Assembly: GCA_021200215.1 (NCBI GenBank)
Contig: JAJQGV010000093.1
Coordinates: 1 to 42,818 of the forward strand
Direction of reading: 5' to 3'
Length of the DNA stretch: 42,818 nt
From: Ruminococcus sp.
GTDB taxonomy: Bacteria; Bacillota; Clostridia; Oscillospirales; Ruminococcaceae
The notes beneath the pieces are model-generated. The model made no database searches, was not told the DNA's origin, and was given only the letters and a program-made list of their open reading frames with translations. This document shows positions 33,113-40,526 of this stretch, in pieces. The stretch's first letter is position 1, and each line of letters starts with the position of its first letter. Made by a program: the position numbers and the translations under genes.

Positions 33113-34331
33113 CTATTTTACCTCCAAGATTTTTAAAGTCCCTAAAGAAGTTAGGGTAAGATTTCTCTACAGCGTTAGCTCCTAATATGATTACATCGTT
33201 CATACAGCGTGTAGATGCTATTGCAGTAGCCATAACTATTCTGTGGTCGCCAAAACCATCAACAGTTCCGCCGATAAAGTGTTCTATAGGTTCTATAATA
33301 AGTCCATCATTAGTAGGAGTGACCTTACCACCTATTCTATTTAGGGCATCTGCTGTAGCTACAAGCCTATCACTTTCCTTAATCTTTAGACGTTCTGCAC
33401 CTATTATTTTAGATGTACCATCGCCAAAGCAACCTAGAACTGCTAATATTGGCACTAAGTCGGGAATGTTAGTGGCATTGATAGTATAGGCATTCAATCT
33501 GTTATCGATTCTATTATAACACGATTTCTCGCATACTTCAACGATTTTTTTATCACCTTGTATGGAACTTTCAAGTAGATTTTGTAAGACTATGTCATTT
33601 CCGATGGCATTGGCTACGTAGAAAAATCCTGCTTGTGAATAATCACCTTCTACCTTATGGTTCAAAGGCTTATACTCTTGATTCCCTTCTACATAGTAGC
33701 CGTAGTCGGTTTCAACTATATATACCCCAAAGTTTGCCATGCTTTGAATAGTCATATCCACATAGGGTTTAGATTGCAATGGTGAAGTCATAACTATCTT
33801 AGAGTTACCATCTAGTAGAGGTAGTGCGAATAGTAATCCTGTAATAAACTGCGATGATATATCCCCCTCAAGTTCAAAAGTTCCGTTTTTAAGTTTTCCG
33901 TTCATAGAGAATGGCATAGTATTATTGTAGTCGAAAGATATTCCTTTTTTAGGTAATTCTCTGATAAATGGGGTTATAGGTCTTTCGGGTAATCTGCCTT
34001 GACCTTTTAACGTAGCAGATACTCCTAAAGCACCTACTATTGGAATGATAAATCTTAAGGTTGAGCCACTCTCATAGCAATCTATAGTTGCTTGAACGTT
34101 CGGTGTAGATATCCCTTGTATGGTAATGTTATCGTCTTGGATAGTGTATCTTGCCCCTAAACTCTCCATTGCCGATAGCGTAGCATAGATATCTTTAGAA
34201 AATGATACTCCACCAACTACAGAAGTTCCCTTACTTAAAGATGCACATATTATCTCTCTATGTGCAAAACTCTTAGAAGATGGTATCGCTACAGTACCAC
34301 TTAGCTTTGTAGGTGATATTTTAATATCCAT
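33096..34331 (-). CDS. aroA: EPSP synthase (3-phosphoshikimate 1-carboxyvinyltransferase)
   Basis: AroA (411 residues) adds enolpyruvyl from PEP to shikimate 3-phosphate. The motifs are PSSKSFAHREIICASLSKG (PEP/S3P site), ESGSTLRFIIPIVGALG, SSQFITGLLFALPLLDG, KESDRLVATADALNRIGG and DGFGDHRIVMATAIAS. ATG follows AGGAGG. Length is slightly below the usual 425-430. An extended -10 (TGCTATAAT) just upstream suggests its own promoter in addition to read-through from aroB. Confidence 0.96.
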   Translation of the reverse strand: MDIKISPTKLSGTVAIPSSKSFAHREIICASLSKGTSVVGGVSFSKDIYATLSAMESLGARYTIQDDNITIQGISTPNVQATIDCYESGSTLRFIIPIVGALGVSATLKGQGRLPERPITPFIRELPKKGISFDYNNTMPFSMNGKLKNGTFELEGDISSQFITGLLFALPLLDGNSKIVMTSPLQSKPYVDMTIQSMANFGVYIVETDYGYYVEGNQEYKPLNHKVEGDYSQAGFFYVANAIGNDIVLQNLLESSIQGDKKIVEVCEKSCYNRIDNRLNAYTINATNIPDLVPILAVLGCFGDGTSKIIGAERLKIKESDRLVATADALNRIGGKVTPTNDGLIIEPIEHFIGGTVDGFGDHRIVMATAIASTRCMNDVIILGANAVEKSYPNFFRDFKNLGGKIDVINV

Positions 34332-34361
34332 ATATAAACCTCCTATATTGTTGTATACATA

Positions 34362-34370
34362 ATTATAGCA
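34362..34370 (-). promoter_or_regulatory. Possible extended -10 promoter of aroA
   Basis: On the minus strand TGCTATAAT (34370-34362) is an extended -10 element. The -35 (TTTAAA, 17 bases upstream) is weak. Confidence 0.45.
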
Positions 34371-34405
34371 TACGTCAGGAATTTTTTAAACCCTTTTCTA
34401 CACTT

Positions 34406-34861
34406 TTATTCTTCAGAAGAAATTTCGAACAACTTCTCTATTATTTCATTTGGTATTGGGGGTGAGAATGGTGGTACTATTAGACTTAGTAGTTTAGAAA
34501 TTATTATTAGAATCAAAGTAGCATAGAATATTCCTTTAATCATATTAAATGTTCCTTCAATAATATTAAATGCTTCTTGCTTTAACTTTTTTTTATTTTC
34601 CTCTTGTATTGCCTTATGGGAAATTATCTCAGATTGTACAGATTTTTCTATATCTTCTGGTTTGGTTAGGCAAATCTTTTTATGTGTCTTTTGTGGTGGA
34701 TTGCTATTAGTATATACCGATGGCATTAACTGTGATTTTACTCTGTGGTCTAATATATCGGTAGGCTTAGATAGGTTTACCTTTTTAGAATCTTTTTTCG
34801 GTAGAGGTTTAACATCTCCATGATAATCTTCTTTGATTACGTATACGTCATCTTGATTCAT
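34406..34861 (-). CDS. Hypothetical C-terminally anchored protein in the aro cluster
   Basis: I do not recognise this 151-residue protein. A charged, probably disordered N-terminal part (about 1-105) holds two related blocks, KKVNLSKPTDIL and KKICLTKPEDIE. A hydrophobic helix (about IFYATLILIIISKLLSLIV) lies near residues 115-135 and a short acidic tail ends the protein. ATG 34861 follows AAGGAG. The next gene upstream encodes a similar short protein with one KKISLIKP block and a C-terminal helix, so the two are probably related. Position between aroB and aroA may be accidental. Confidence 0.7.
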   Translation of the reverse strand: MNQDDVYVIKEDYHGDVKPLPKKDSKKVNLSKPTDILDHRVKSQLMPSVYTNSNPPQKTHKKICLTKPEDIEKSVQSEIISHKAIQEENKKKLKQEAFNIIEGTFNMIKGIFYATLILIIISKLLSLIVPPFSPPIPNEIIEKLFEISSEE

Positions 34862-34887
34862 AATAAAACTCCTTGTCATATCGGTGA

Positions 34888-35208
34888 TTATCCAATTCCT
34901 ATGAATGCAGATATCAAGGTTACCACAATAATACCTACTACCAACAGAAAAGATATAACCCTTTTGATAGTTAATACAATGACATCTAAGTTAAAGTGTA
35001 GCAAGGTGATAATCTTTTTAGGTCGTGAGTGCTTGTTATTCATTGGCAATGGCTTAATTAAAGATATCTTTTTGTCAGTGGGAACTAGATTAAAATTGTG
35101 TGTGTGTTCTAAGGTTTCCATTATAGATATATTACTGTCTTTCTCTTTAAATACTATGGTTTTAGTCTTAGATTCTTTATTATCTATCTTGTAATACTCA
35201 TCGTTCAT
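34888..35208 (-). CDS. Hypothetical small membrane protein, relative of the adjacent gene
   Basis: This unrecognised 106-residue protein has a polar N-terminal half with TDKKISLIKPLPMN, and a C-terminal hydrophobic helix (VISFLLVVGIIVVTLISAFI, about 84-103). It shares the MN-(acidic)-Y opening and the KKxxLxKP block with the gene at 34406-34861. ATG 35208 is preceded by GGGGTGA. It follows aroB by about 28 bases and lies 26 bases before its relative, so all are likely on one transcript. No function can be assigned. Confidence 0.7.
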   Translation of the reverse strand: MNDEYYKIDNKESKTKTIVFKEKDSNISIMETLEHTHNFNLVPTDKKISLIKPLPMNNKHSRPKKIITLLHFNLDVIVLTIKRVISFLLVVGIIVVTLISAFIGIG

Positions 35209-35236
35209 AGAAAATCACCCCACAATGTGTTCTTTT

Positions 35237-36298
35237 TTAAGATATTCCCATAAAGCTGTAGAAATCTGTGATAGGCATCTTTTTAACCATGCACTTTCCA
35301 ATATCCTCGCATAGTATTATGTTTATGTTGTTGCTCTCACGTTTTTTATCTGCAAGGCAGAAAGGGATTAAATCTTTAAGTTGAACAGGCACAGATGTTG
35401 GAAGTTCATAGTTCTTAATACACTCAATTAGATTGTTTAACATACTCTGTGAACCTATTCCATAGGCTAAAGCTTTCTCAGTGATTAGACACATTCCAAT
35501 GGCTACGGCACTACCATGAGTATAAGTTTCATAGTGGTGATATCCCTCTACTGCATGACCTAAAGTATGTCCAAAGTTTAAAATCATGCGTTCGCCCTTG
35601 TCGAACTCATCATTTTGAACTACATCACGCTTAATGGATACGCATCTAAAGACTACATCTTGGATAACTTCCCATATAGTATCCATGTTGTGTGAAGCTA
35701 ATATATCGAAGAGTTCTTTCTGTCTAATCATACCATATTTAATGACTTCAGCCATACCATCGGAGAAAGTTTCACGCTTTAGAGTTTTAAGGGTATCTAT
35801 GTCACATATTACGCATTTAGGCTGTTTAAATGCTCCTACGAGGTTCTTACCTGCTGGGATATCTATAGCAGTCTTACCACCCACAGAACTATCCACTTGA
35901 GCGAGTAAGGTAGTAGGTATTTGTATATAGTCCACACCACGTAAGTAGGTAGCAGAGGCATATCCAGTGATATCTCCAACTACTCCACCACCTAATGCTA
36001 TTATGCTATCTGTTCTTGTGATACTATTCTCACAAAGAAAATCATATATATTATTAAGGTTGTCACTACACTTAGAGTGTTCACCGTTCGGAAAGACATA
36101 CTTACACACATCGAAACCGTTGCACTTTAAAGATTCTACAACTACATCACCATATAGAACATCTACGATATCATCGGTAACTATTGCAATCCTTTTAGAC
36201 TTTACCAAACTATTGATAATCTCACCAGTCTTAGCAAGTAGACCACTTTCTATTAAGATATCATAACTTTCACTGGCTTTAACGTTTACTTTTAGCAT
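35237..36298 (-). CDS. aroB: 3-dehydroquinate synthase
   Basis: The 353-residue NAD- and zinc-dependent enzyme cyclises DAHP to 3-dehydroquinate. It shows VFPNGEHSKCSDNLNNIYDF, IALGGGVVGDITGYASATY (about residue 100), and PTTLLAQVDSSVGGKTAID. The zinc-binding region includes LNFGHTLGHAVEGYH and YTHGSAVAIGM. I use ATG 36298, preceded by AAAGGTGA; a GTG at 36307 is in frame. It heads the minus-strand aro group from a promoter at 36334-36362. Confidence 0.96.
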   Translation of the reverse strand: MLKVNVKASESYDILIESGLLAKTGEIINSLVKSKRIAIVTDDIVDVLYGDVVVESLKCNGFDVCKYVFPNGEHSKCSDNLNNIYDFLCENSITRTDSIIALGGGVVGDITGYASATYLRGVDYIQIPTTLLAQVDSSVGGKTAIDIPAGKNLVGAFKQPKCVICDIDTLKTLKRETFSDGMAEVIKYGMIRQKELFDILASHNMDTIWEVIQDVVFRCVSIKRDVVQNDEFDKGERMILNFGHTLGHAVEGYHHYETYTHGSAVAIGMCLITEKALAYGIGSQSMLNNLIECIKNYELPTSVPVQLKDLIPFCLADKKRESNNINIILCEDIGKCMVKKMPITDFYSFMGIS

Positions 36299-36333
36299 AA
36301 AAATCACCTTTTCTAAATATTTTGATACTAATA

Positions 36334-36362
36334 TTATACCATAGAAAGAAACATCTGTAAAC
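36334..36362 (-). promoter_or_regulatory. Promoter of aroB
   Basis: On the minus strand TTTACA (36362-36357), a 17-base spacer and TATAAT (36339-36334), with TG one base before the -10. Confidence 0.7.
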
Positions 36363-36388
36363 TAAAATAGTAGCAAGGAGGAATTTTT

Positions 36389-36661
36389 TTGGATACCTTA
36401 GAAAATCATCAAGAAGATTTTAACACTACCGATATAGATACCTTAGAAGATTTAGAAAATGAGTCGCAACACGTTAGCGATGTTCTAGTCACTCAGATAA
36501 TCTTGTGTATTGCAATACTCACTGGAGTGTTTATATTGAACATATTTAAACCTGATATTAGTACCTACATAATAGATACTTTTAAATATCAAACTTCTGT
36601 AGAACTCTCCGATACTCTAAAAGGCTTAATAGGTTGGCTCTATGATAGAGTTCAAAGTTAA
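36389..36661 (+). CDS. Hypothetical single-span membrane protein upstream of the M50 protease
   Basis: This 90-residue protein starts with TTG at 36389 after AAGGAGG. An acidic N-terminus (MDTLENHQEDFNTTDIDTLE) is followed by one hydrophobic helix (VTQIILCIAILTGVFILNIF, about 35-54) and a short outside part. It overlaps the M50 gene by 20 bases. The pairing of a small single-span protein with an M50 protease recalls the SpoIVFA-SpoIVFB layout, but I see no sequence match to SpoIVFA. Function unknown. Confidence 0.7.
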   Translation: MDTLENHQEDFNTTDIDTLEDLENESQHVSDVLVTQIILCIAILTGVFILNIFKPDISTYIIDTFKYQTSVELSDTLKGLIGWLYDRVQS

Positions 36662-37073
36662 GTCTATAACATATAGGTTAGATTTTTCATTCTTTCTATT
36701 TTGGGCTATGATGTATCTACTAGGACGTGAAAAGATGGTCTTGCCTATGTTCTTAGCGTGTTTAGTCCACGAGATGGGACATATTGTTCCTATGGTAATA
36801 TCTGGACGTAAGATAAAATCCATAGAGTTCGGTGGTACGGGCATAAAGATAGTCCCACTCTACGATAAGATGCTACCTATAGAGTGGGATATTATTATAA
36901 TGATATCGGGGTGCTTGAGTAACTTTCTATTGACCGCAATAGTATTGATGTTTAAAATCTATCCACTATATAATGTGGCTTACGTTAGCCTATCACTTGG
37001 TATATTTAACGCTCTACCTATAAAATCTTTAGACGGCTACGATGTAGTACAATTAATAGTTAATAATTATTAA
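36642..37073 (+). CDS. Short M50 site-2-type metalloprotease, apparently C-terminally truncated
   Basis: This 143-residue intramembrane protease resembles the SpoIVFB branch of M50. The zinc motif HEMGH is at about residues 43-47 in a hydrophobic helix, and ISGRKIKSIEFGGTGIKI follows. A second ligand sits in IKSLDGYDVV (Asp131). M50 proteins normally continue past this LDG motif with at least one more helix. Here the frame ends 12 residues later, and the final QLIVNNY and stop are encoded by an AT-rich repeat. It may be a truncated, inactive remnant. The gene overlaps the preceding single-span protein. Confidence 0.8.
   Translation: MIEFKVKSITYRLDFSFFLFWAMMYLLGREKMVLPMFLACLVHEMGHIVPMVISGRKIKSIEFGGTGIKIVPLYDKMLPIEWDIIIMISGCLSNFLLTAIVLMFKIYPLYNVAYVSLSLGIFNALPIKSLDGYDVVQLIVNNY
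37051..37073. repeat. AT-rich repeat forming the 3' end of the M50 gene
   Basis: AATTAATAGTTAATAATTATTAA, a 23-base member of the AT-rich family (first 20 bases AATTAATAGTTAATAATTAT), encodes the last residues and the TAA of the M50 frame. Confidence 0.65.
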
Positions 37074-37139
37074 GATGCCAATAACTGCATTGCAACTATG
37101 CAAATTTTAAAAAAATATCTAACATTTAAAAAAAAACAC

Positions 37140-37168
37140 TTGCAATTTTTTTTAATATATGTTATGAT
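37140..37168 (+). promoter_or_regulatory. Promoter of rplS
   Basis: TTGCAA (37140-37145), a 17-base spacer and TATGAT (37163-37168). Confidence 0.7.
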
Positions 37169-37174
37169 AATAAA

Positions 37175-37386
37175 GCATTTGAAATCCGTTGAACCTGTAC
37201 TCTAAGGTTTAATGAGGATTAATGCCATTAATTATCTTATATGACATTAAATTGAACATTCTTCTGCGTTGTAAGGTTATTATATGGGAAGAAACAAAGT
37301 CAGAGATGCCAGAGTTTCGCTAGACCTATCTACAATGCCTATAGACGTTTGGAATGTTTGGAAATTATTTAGGAGGTTTTTTTACA
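37175..37386 (+). promoter_or_regulatory. Long (about 210-base) rplS leader
   Basis: The stretch between promoter and rplS is unusually long for a ribosomal gene. It shows AACCT/AGGTT pairing near 37190-37210 and a TTAATGCCATTAA near-palindrome. A 48-codon frame (ATG 37284 to TGA 37430) with TAAGG 7 bases upstream overlaps the rplS start in another frame. I cannot match it to a known leader family. Confidence 0.4.
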
Positions 37387-37731
37387 ATGGACGCATTGAA
37401 ACTTATTTCTCAAGACAGCTTAAAGGCTGAAGTACCTCAACTATGTATCGGTGATACTGTTAAGGTATATGTAAGGATTAAAGAGGGCGACAAGTACAGA
37501 CTTCAAGTTTTTGAGGGTACTATCATCTCAAAGAAACATGGCGGAATAAATGAAACTTTCACAGTTAGACGTGTTGCTCATGGTTGTGGTATTGAAAGAG
37601 TATTCCCAGTACATTCTCCTATCGTAGATAAGGTTGAAGTAGTTAGAAAAGGTAAGGTTCGTAGAGCTAAGCTATATTATCTTCGTGATAGAGTGGGTAA
37701 GGCTGCTAAGGTTAAAGAGGCTATCCGTTAA
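37387..37731 (+). CDS. rplS: 50S ribosomal protein L19
   Basis: L19 (114 residues) sits at the 30S-50S interface. It shows [42 protein letters not shown], and the tail [33 protein letters not shown] (key words [16 protein letters not shown]). ATG 37387 is preceded by AGGAGG; an in-frame opening at 37354 reads through the ribosome binding site. A terminator follows, then lepB, rbgA, rnhB and yraN, the conserved Firmicute order. Confidence 0.97.
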   Translation: MDALKLISQDSLKAEVPQLCIGDTVKVYVRIKEGDKYRLQVFEGTIISKKHGGINETFTVRRVAHGCGIERVFPVHSPIVDKVEVVRKGKVRRAKLYYLRDRVGKAAKVKEAIR

Positions 37732-37736
37732 TTTTG

Positions 37737-37762
37737 GACGGTCATTTAATACCGTCTTTCTC
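37737..37762 (+). terminator. Hairpin after rplS
   Basis: GACGGT (37737-37742) and ACCGTC (37751-37756), followed by TTTCTC. A short stem, so probably a partial terminator. Confidence 0.6.
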
Positions 37763-37771
37763 ATGTAAAGG

Positions 37772-37794
37772 AGGGACGTTAAGTCCCTTTTTTT
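37772..37794 (+). terminator. Terminator/attenuator before lepB
   Basis: AGGGAC (37772-37777) and GTCCCT (37783-37788), followed directly by seven T residues. It lies between rplS and lepB and could set their relative expression. Confidence 0.7.
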
Positions 37795-37825
37795 GCTATA
37801 TTGCAAAGTTTCGGAGGTTTTTTTA

Positions 37826-38557
37826 ATGGATTCTAATAATATAAACAACAAAAATAATGACTCAAACGCTACTAACGATACTTCGGTTAATGCAGAACAG
37901 AAGGTCGATACACATTCTCACAGTACAGATACTTTTGAAGGTTTAGAGGACGAAGATAAGCCCCAAAAGAACATTATAGATGAGTTTTGCGATATGGTTG
38001 AGTCTGTACTGTTCTCAATATTTACTGTAATATTAATATTTACGTTCTTGTTTAAGGTTGCATCTGTAGTAGGTACTTCTATGGTTCCTACTTTACAGAA
38101 TGATGATAAGTTAATAGTATCCTCTGCATTCTATAGCAACCCTAAAAATCAAGATATTGTAATAATAGATTGTGAAAATGCTCATCTCCTTGAAGATTCC
38201 GATGGTGACGGTAATGTGGACGATGTCTATGAAACGGCTGGTTTAAATAAAACCATAGTTAAGCGTATCATTGCAGTGGAAGGTCAAACTTTAGATATAG
38301 ACTTTGAAAATGGTAACGTATATGTAGATGGCGAGATTATAAATGAGCCATATATTAACAATCTAACGTTGCAAGACCACGGTTCATTTGAGTATCCTAT
38401 TACTATTCCAGAAGGCTATGTGTTCGTTATGGGTGACAACAGAGGAGTGTCTAAGGATAGTCGTAGCGATGAGGTCGGTTTAATACCTGTAGATGACATT
38501 ATTGGTAAGGTCATATTAAGAATCTCTCCTCTTGAGAATTTTGGACTGTTGGATTAA
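37826..38557 (+). CDS. lepB: Signal peptidase I
   Basis: The 243-residue type I signal peptidase cleaves signal peptides at the outer membrane face. A long polar N-terminus (about 50 residues rich in N, D, T) precedes the single transmembrane helix (VLFSIFTVILIFTFLF). The catalytic serine is Ser85 in VGTSMVPTL and the lysine is Lys146 in VKRIIAVEG. FVMGDNRGVSKDSR is the conserved C-terminal box. ATG 37826 follows GGAGG. Length is above the minimal Firmicute form because of the N-terminal extension. Confidence 0.96.
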   Translation: MDSNNINNKNNDSNATNDTSVNAEQKVDTHSHSTDTFEGLEDEDKPQKNIIDEFCDMVESVLFSIFTVILIFTFLFKVASVVGTSMVPTLQNDDKLIVSSAFYSNPKNQDIVIIDCENAHLLEDSDGDGNVDDVYETAGLNKTIVKRIIAVEGQTLDIDFENGNVYVDGEIINEPYINNLTLQDHGSFEYPITIPEGYVFVMGDNRGVSKDSRSDEVGLIPVDDIIGKVILRISPLENFGLLD

Positions 38558-38606
38558 TACATATCTAAAGTAACTACTATGCTCTTGGTGAAAGGAGATT
38601 TTTATT

Positions 38607-39491
38607 ATGGAAGTTAAGAACATACAATGGTTTCCTGGACATATGGCAAAGACTCGTCGAATGATTAAAGAAAATCTCTCTTTGGTCGATGGTGTGGTGG
38701 AAATCTTGGACGCTAGAATACCGTTCTCTAGCAGAAATCCTGAAATGGATAGGCTTGTTAAGGGTAAACCTAAGATGCTTCTGCTAAACAAGGCAGACTT
38801 AGCTGACCCTAACGTTACTAACCAATGGATAGATTACTACAAGAAATTAGGCGTTTCTGCAGTACTCCCTATAGATTGTAAAAGCGGTAAGGGTATTAAA
38901 AACTTCTTACCTACGTTAAAAACTCAAGTATTGAACGAATTAGTCACTAAGCGTGAAAGCAAAGGTATGTTTGGAGTTCCTCTTAGAATTATGATTGTTG
39001 GCATTCCGAACGTTGGAAAATCATCGTTTATAAACAAGATGGCTGGTGGTAAACGTGCTAAGGTTGAAGACCGTCCAGGAGTTACTCGTACTAAACAATG
39101 GGTAAAGTTTGGAGAAGATGTAGAAATGTTAGATATGCCAGGAGTCCTTTGGCCTAAGTTTGAAGACCAAACGGTAGCTCATAGGTTAGCTTTTACGGGT
39201 GCAGTTAAAGATGATGTTATAGACCTTGAAACACTATCCATGATGTTGCTTGAAAACTTAGCAGAAAACTATCCAAAAGCTTTGATTGACCGCTACAACG
39301 TAGAAATATCTTCTGAGGATAACGGAATATCGCTATTGGAGAAGATAGGCAAAAGACGAGGTATGTTAATATCGGGTGGTGAAGTAAATACCGAAAGAGC
39401 ATCTATTATGGTTATGGACGAGTTTAGAGGTGGTAAGTTGGGTAGAGTTACCTTAGAAACTCCAAAGTCTATAGCAACTAACATGAAATAA
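38607..39491 (+). CDS. rbgA: Ribosome biogenesis GTPase RbgA (YlqF)
   Basis: RbgA (294 residues) is the circularly permuted GTPase needed for late 50S assembly. It opens with IQWFPGHMAKTRRMIKE, then VVEILDARIPFSSRNP and G4 LLNKADLAD. G1 is GIPNVGKSSFINKM (about residue 132) and G3 is DMPGVLWPKF. The C-terminal domain includes RGMLISGGEVNTERAS. ATG follows AAAGGAG. It sits between lepB and rnhB as in other Firmicutes. Confidence 0.97.
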   Translation: MEVKNIQWFPGHMAKTRRMIKENLSLVDGVVEILDARIPFSSRNPEMDRLVKGKPKMLLLNKADLADPNVTNQWIDYYKKLGVSAVLPIDCKSGKGIKNFLPTLKTQVLNELVTKRESKGMFGVPLRIMIVGIPNVGKSSFINKMAGGKRAKVEDRPGVTRTKQWVKFGEDVEMLDMPGVLWPKFEDQTVAHRLAFTGAVKDDVIDLETLSMMLLENLAENYPKALIDRYNVEISSEDNGISLLEKIGKRRGMLISGGEVNTERASIMVMDEFRGGKLGRVTLETPKSIATNMK

Positions 39492-39504
39492 GGATATTAG
39501 TACT

Positions 39505-40116
39505 ATGAATATATCGAATGATTTAATAGCCTTCGATGAAGAGTTTAGAAAGGGTCACAAGATAGTCTGCGGTGTAGATGAGGCTGGACGTGGTTGTCTG
39601 GCAGGTGAAGTCTATGCAGGAGCAGTAATCTTTGATGAAACTACCTACATTGAAGGTCTAAATGATAGCAAAAAACTGTCTGCTAAACAAAGAGATTTTC
39701 TCTTTGATGAGATAGTATCTAAGTGTGTGTGCTACTGTGTAGCTACTGCTACCGTCCAAGAGATTGAAAGTCTTAACATATTAAACGCTTCTATGTTAGC
39801 TATGAAACGTGCCGTTGAGGGATTGAGTGTTAAACCAAATATAGTACTTGTAGATGGCAACAAGATTCCTAATATAAACGTTTCAGAGGTGTACAGCATA
39901 ATTAAAGGTGATGGAAAGTCTTTTAGTATCGCTGGTGCATCGATATTAGCTAAGGTCTGTAGAGATAGGTATATGCTTCAAATGGCAGAGAAGTATCCTA
40001 ACTACGCTTTCGATAGGCATAAAGGCTACGGAACTAAGTTACACTATCAAAGGCTTGAACAGTTTGGTAAGTGTGATATACATAGACCATCGTTCTTAAA
40101 AAAGTTCTATGAGTAA
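39505..40116 (+). CDS. rnhB: Ribonuclease HII
   Basis: The 203-residue enzyme removes ribonucleotides from RNA-DNA duplexes. The catalytic acids are visible in CGVDEAGRGCLAGEVYAGAV (about residues 22-41), in LVDGNKIP, and in KVCRDRYM. GKSFSIAGASILAKV and FDRHKGYGTKLH are also typical. The start is ATG 39505, with AAGGA upstream. It overlaps yraN by 8 bases. Confidence 0.97.
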   Translation: MNISNDLIAFDEEFRKGHKIVCGVDEAGRGCLAGEVYAGAVIFDETTYIEGLNDSKKLSAKQRDFLFDEIVSKCVCYCVATATVQEIESLNILNASMLAMKRAVEGLSVKPNIVLVDGNKIPNINVSEVYSIIKGDGKSFSIAGASILAKVCRDRYMLQMAEKYPNYAFDRHKGYGTKLHYQRLEQFGKCDIHRPSFLKKFYE

Positions 40117-40504
40117 TTACTATAAGAACGTTGGCAATCTAGGAGAGGTTGAAGTCTGTCATTACGTATCTAATATGGGGTACGAGGTGCTATATAGAAA
40201 CTATACTATTCGTGGTGGTGAAATAGATATTATAGCTTGTGACAACGAATACATACTATTTATAGAAGTCAAAACTAGACGTTTCGATTATATATCTAGT
40301 GGGTTACAAGCCATTACACAAGCAAAGAAAAGATGCATAGTTAAGACAGCATCTCACTTTTGTAGTAATCGAATGGTTAAACTTCAGCCACGTTTCGACG
40401 TTGCTGAAGTGATTATAGATTGTAATCAAAACGTTTTGGAAGTAAACTACTATCCTAACGCTTTTGATACTTCTGACTTGGGAATATATATTCCAATATA
40501 CTAA
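40109..40504 (+). CDS. yraN: YraN/UPF0102 endonuclease-fold protein
   Basis: The 131-residue protein belongs to UPF0102, a small restriction-endonuclease-fold family of unclear function. It shows GNLGEVEVCHYVSNMGYEVLYRNYTI and GGEIDIIACDNEYILFIEVKTR, where the D-E-K active-site residues lie. ARF-like FDVAEVIID is near the end. The start overlaps the rnhB end by 8 bases, the common arrangement. Confidence 0.93.
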   Translation: MSNYYKNVGNLGEVEVCHYVSNMGYEVLYRNYTIRGGEIDIIACDNEYILFIEVKTRRFDYISSGLQAITQAKKRCIVKTASHFCSNRMVKLQPRFDVAEVIIDCNQNVLEVNYYPNAFDTSDLGIYIPIY

Positions 40505-40526
40505 ATTTTATTTAAGGGTGATTTTT

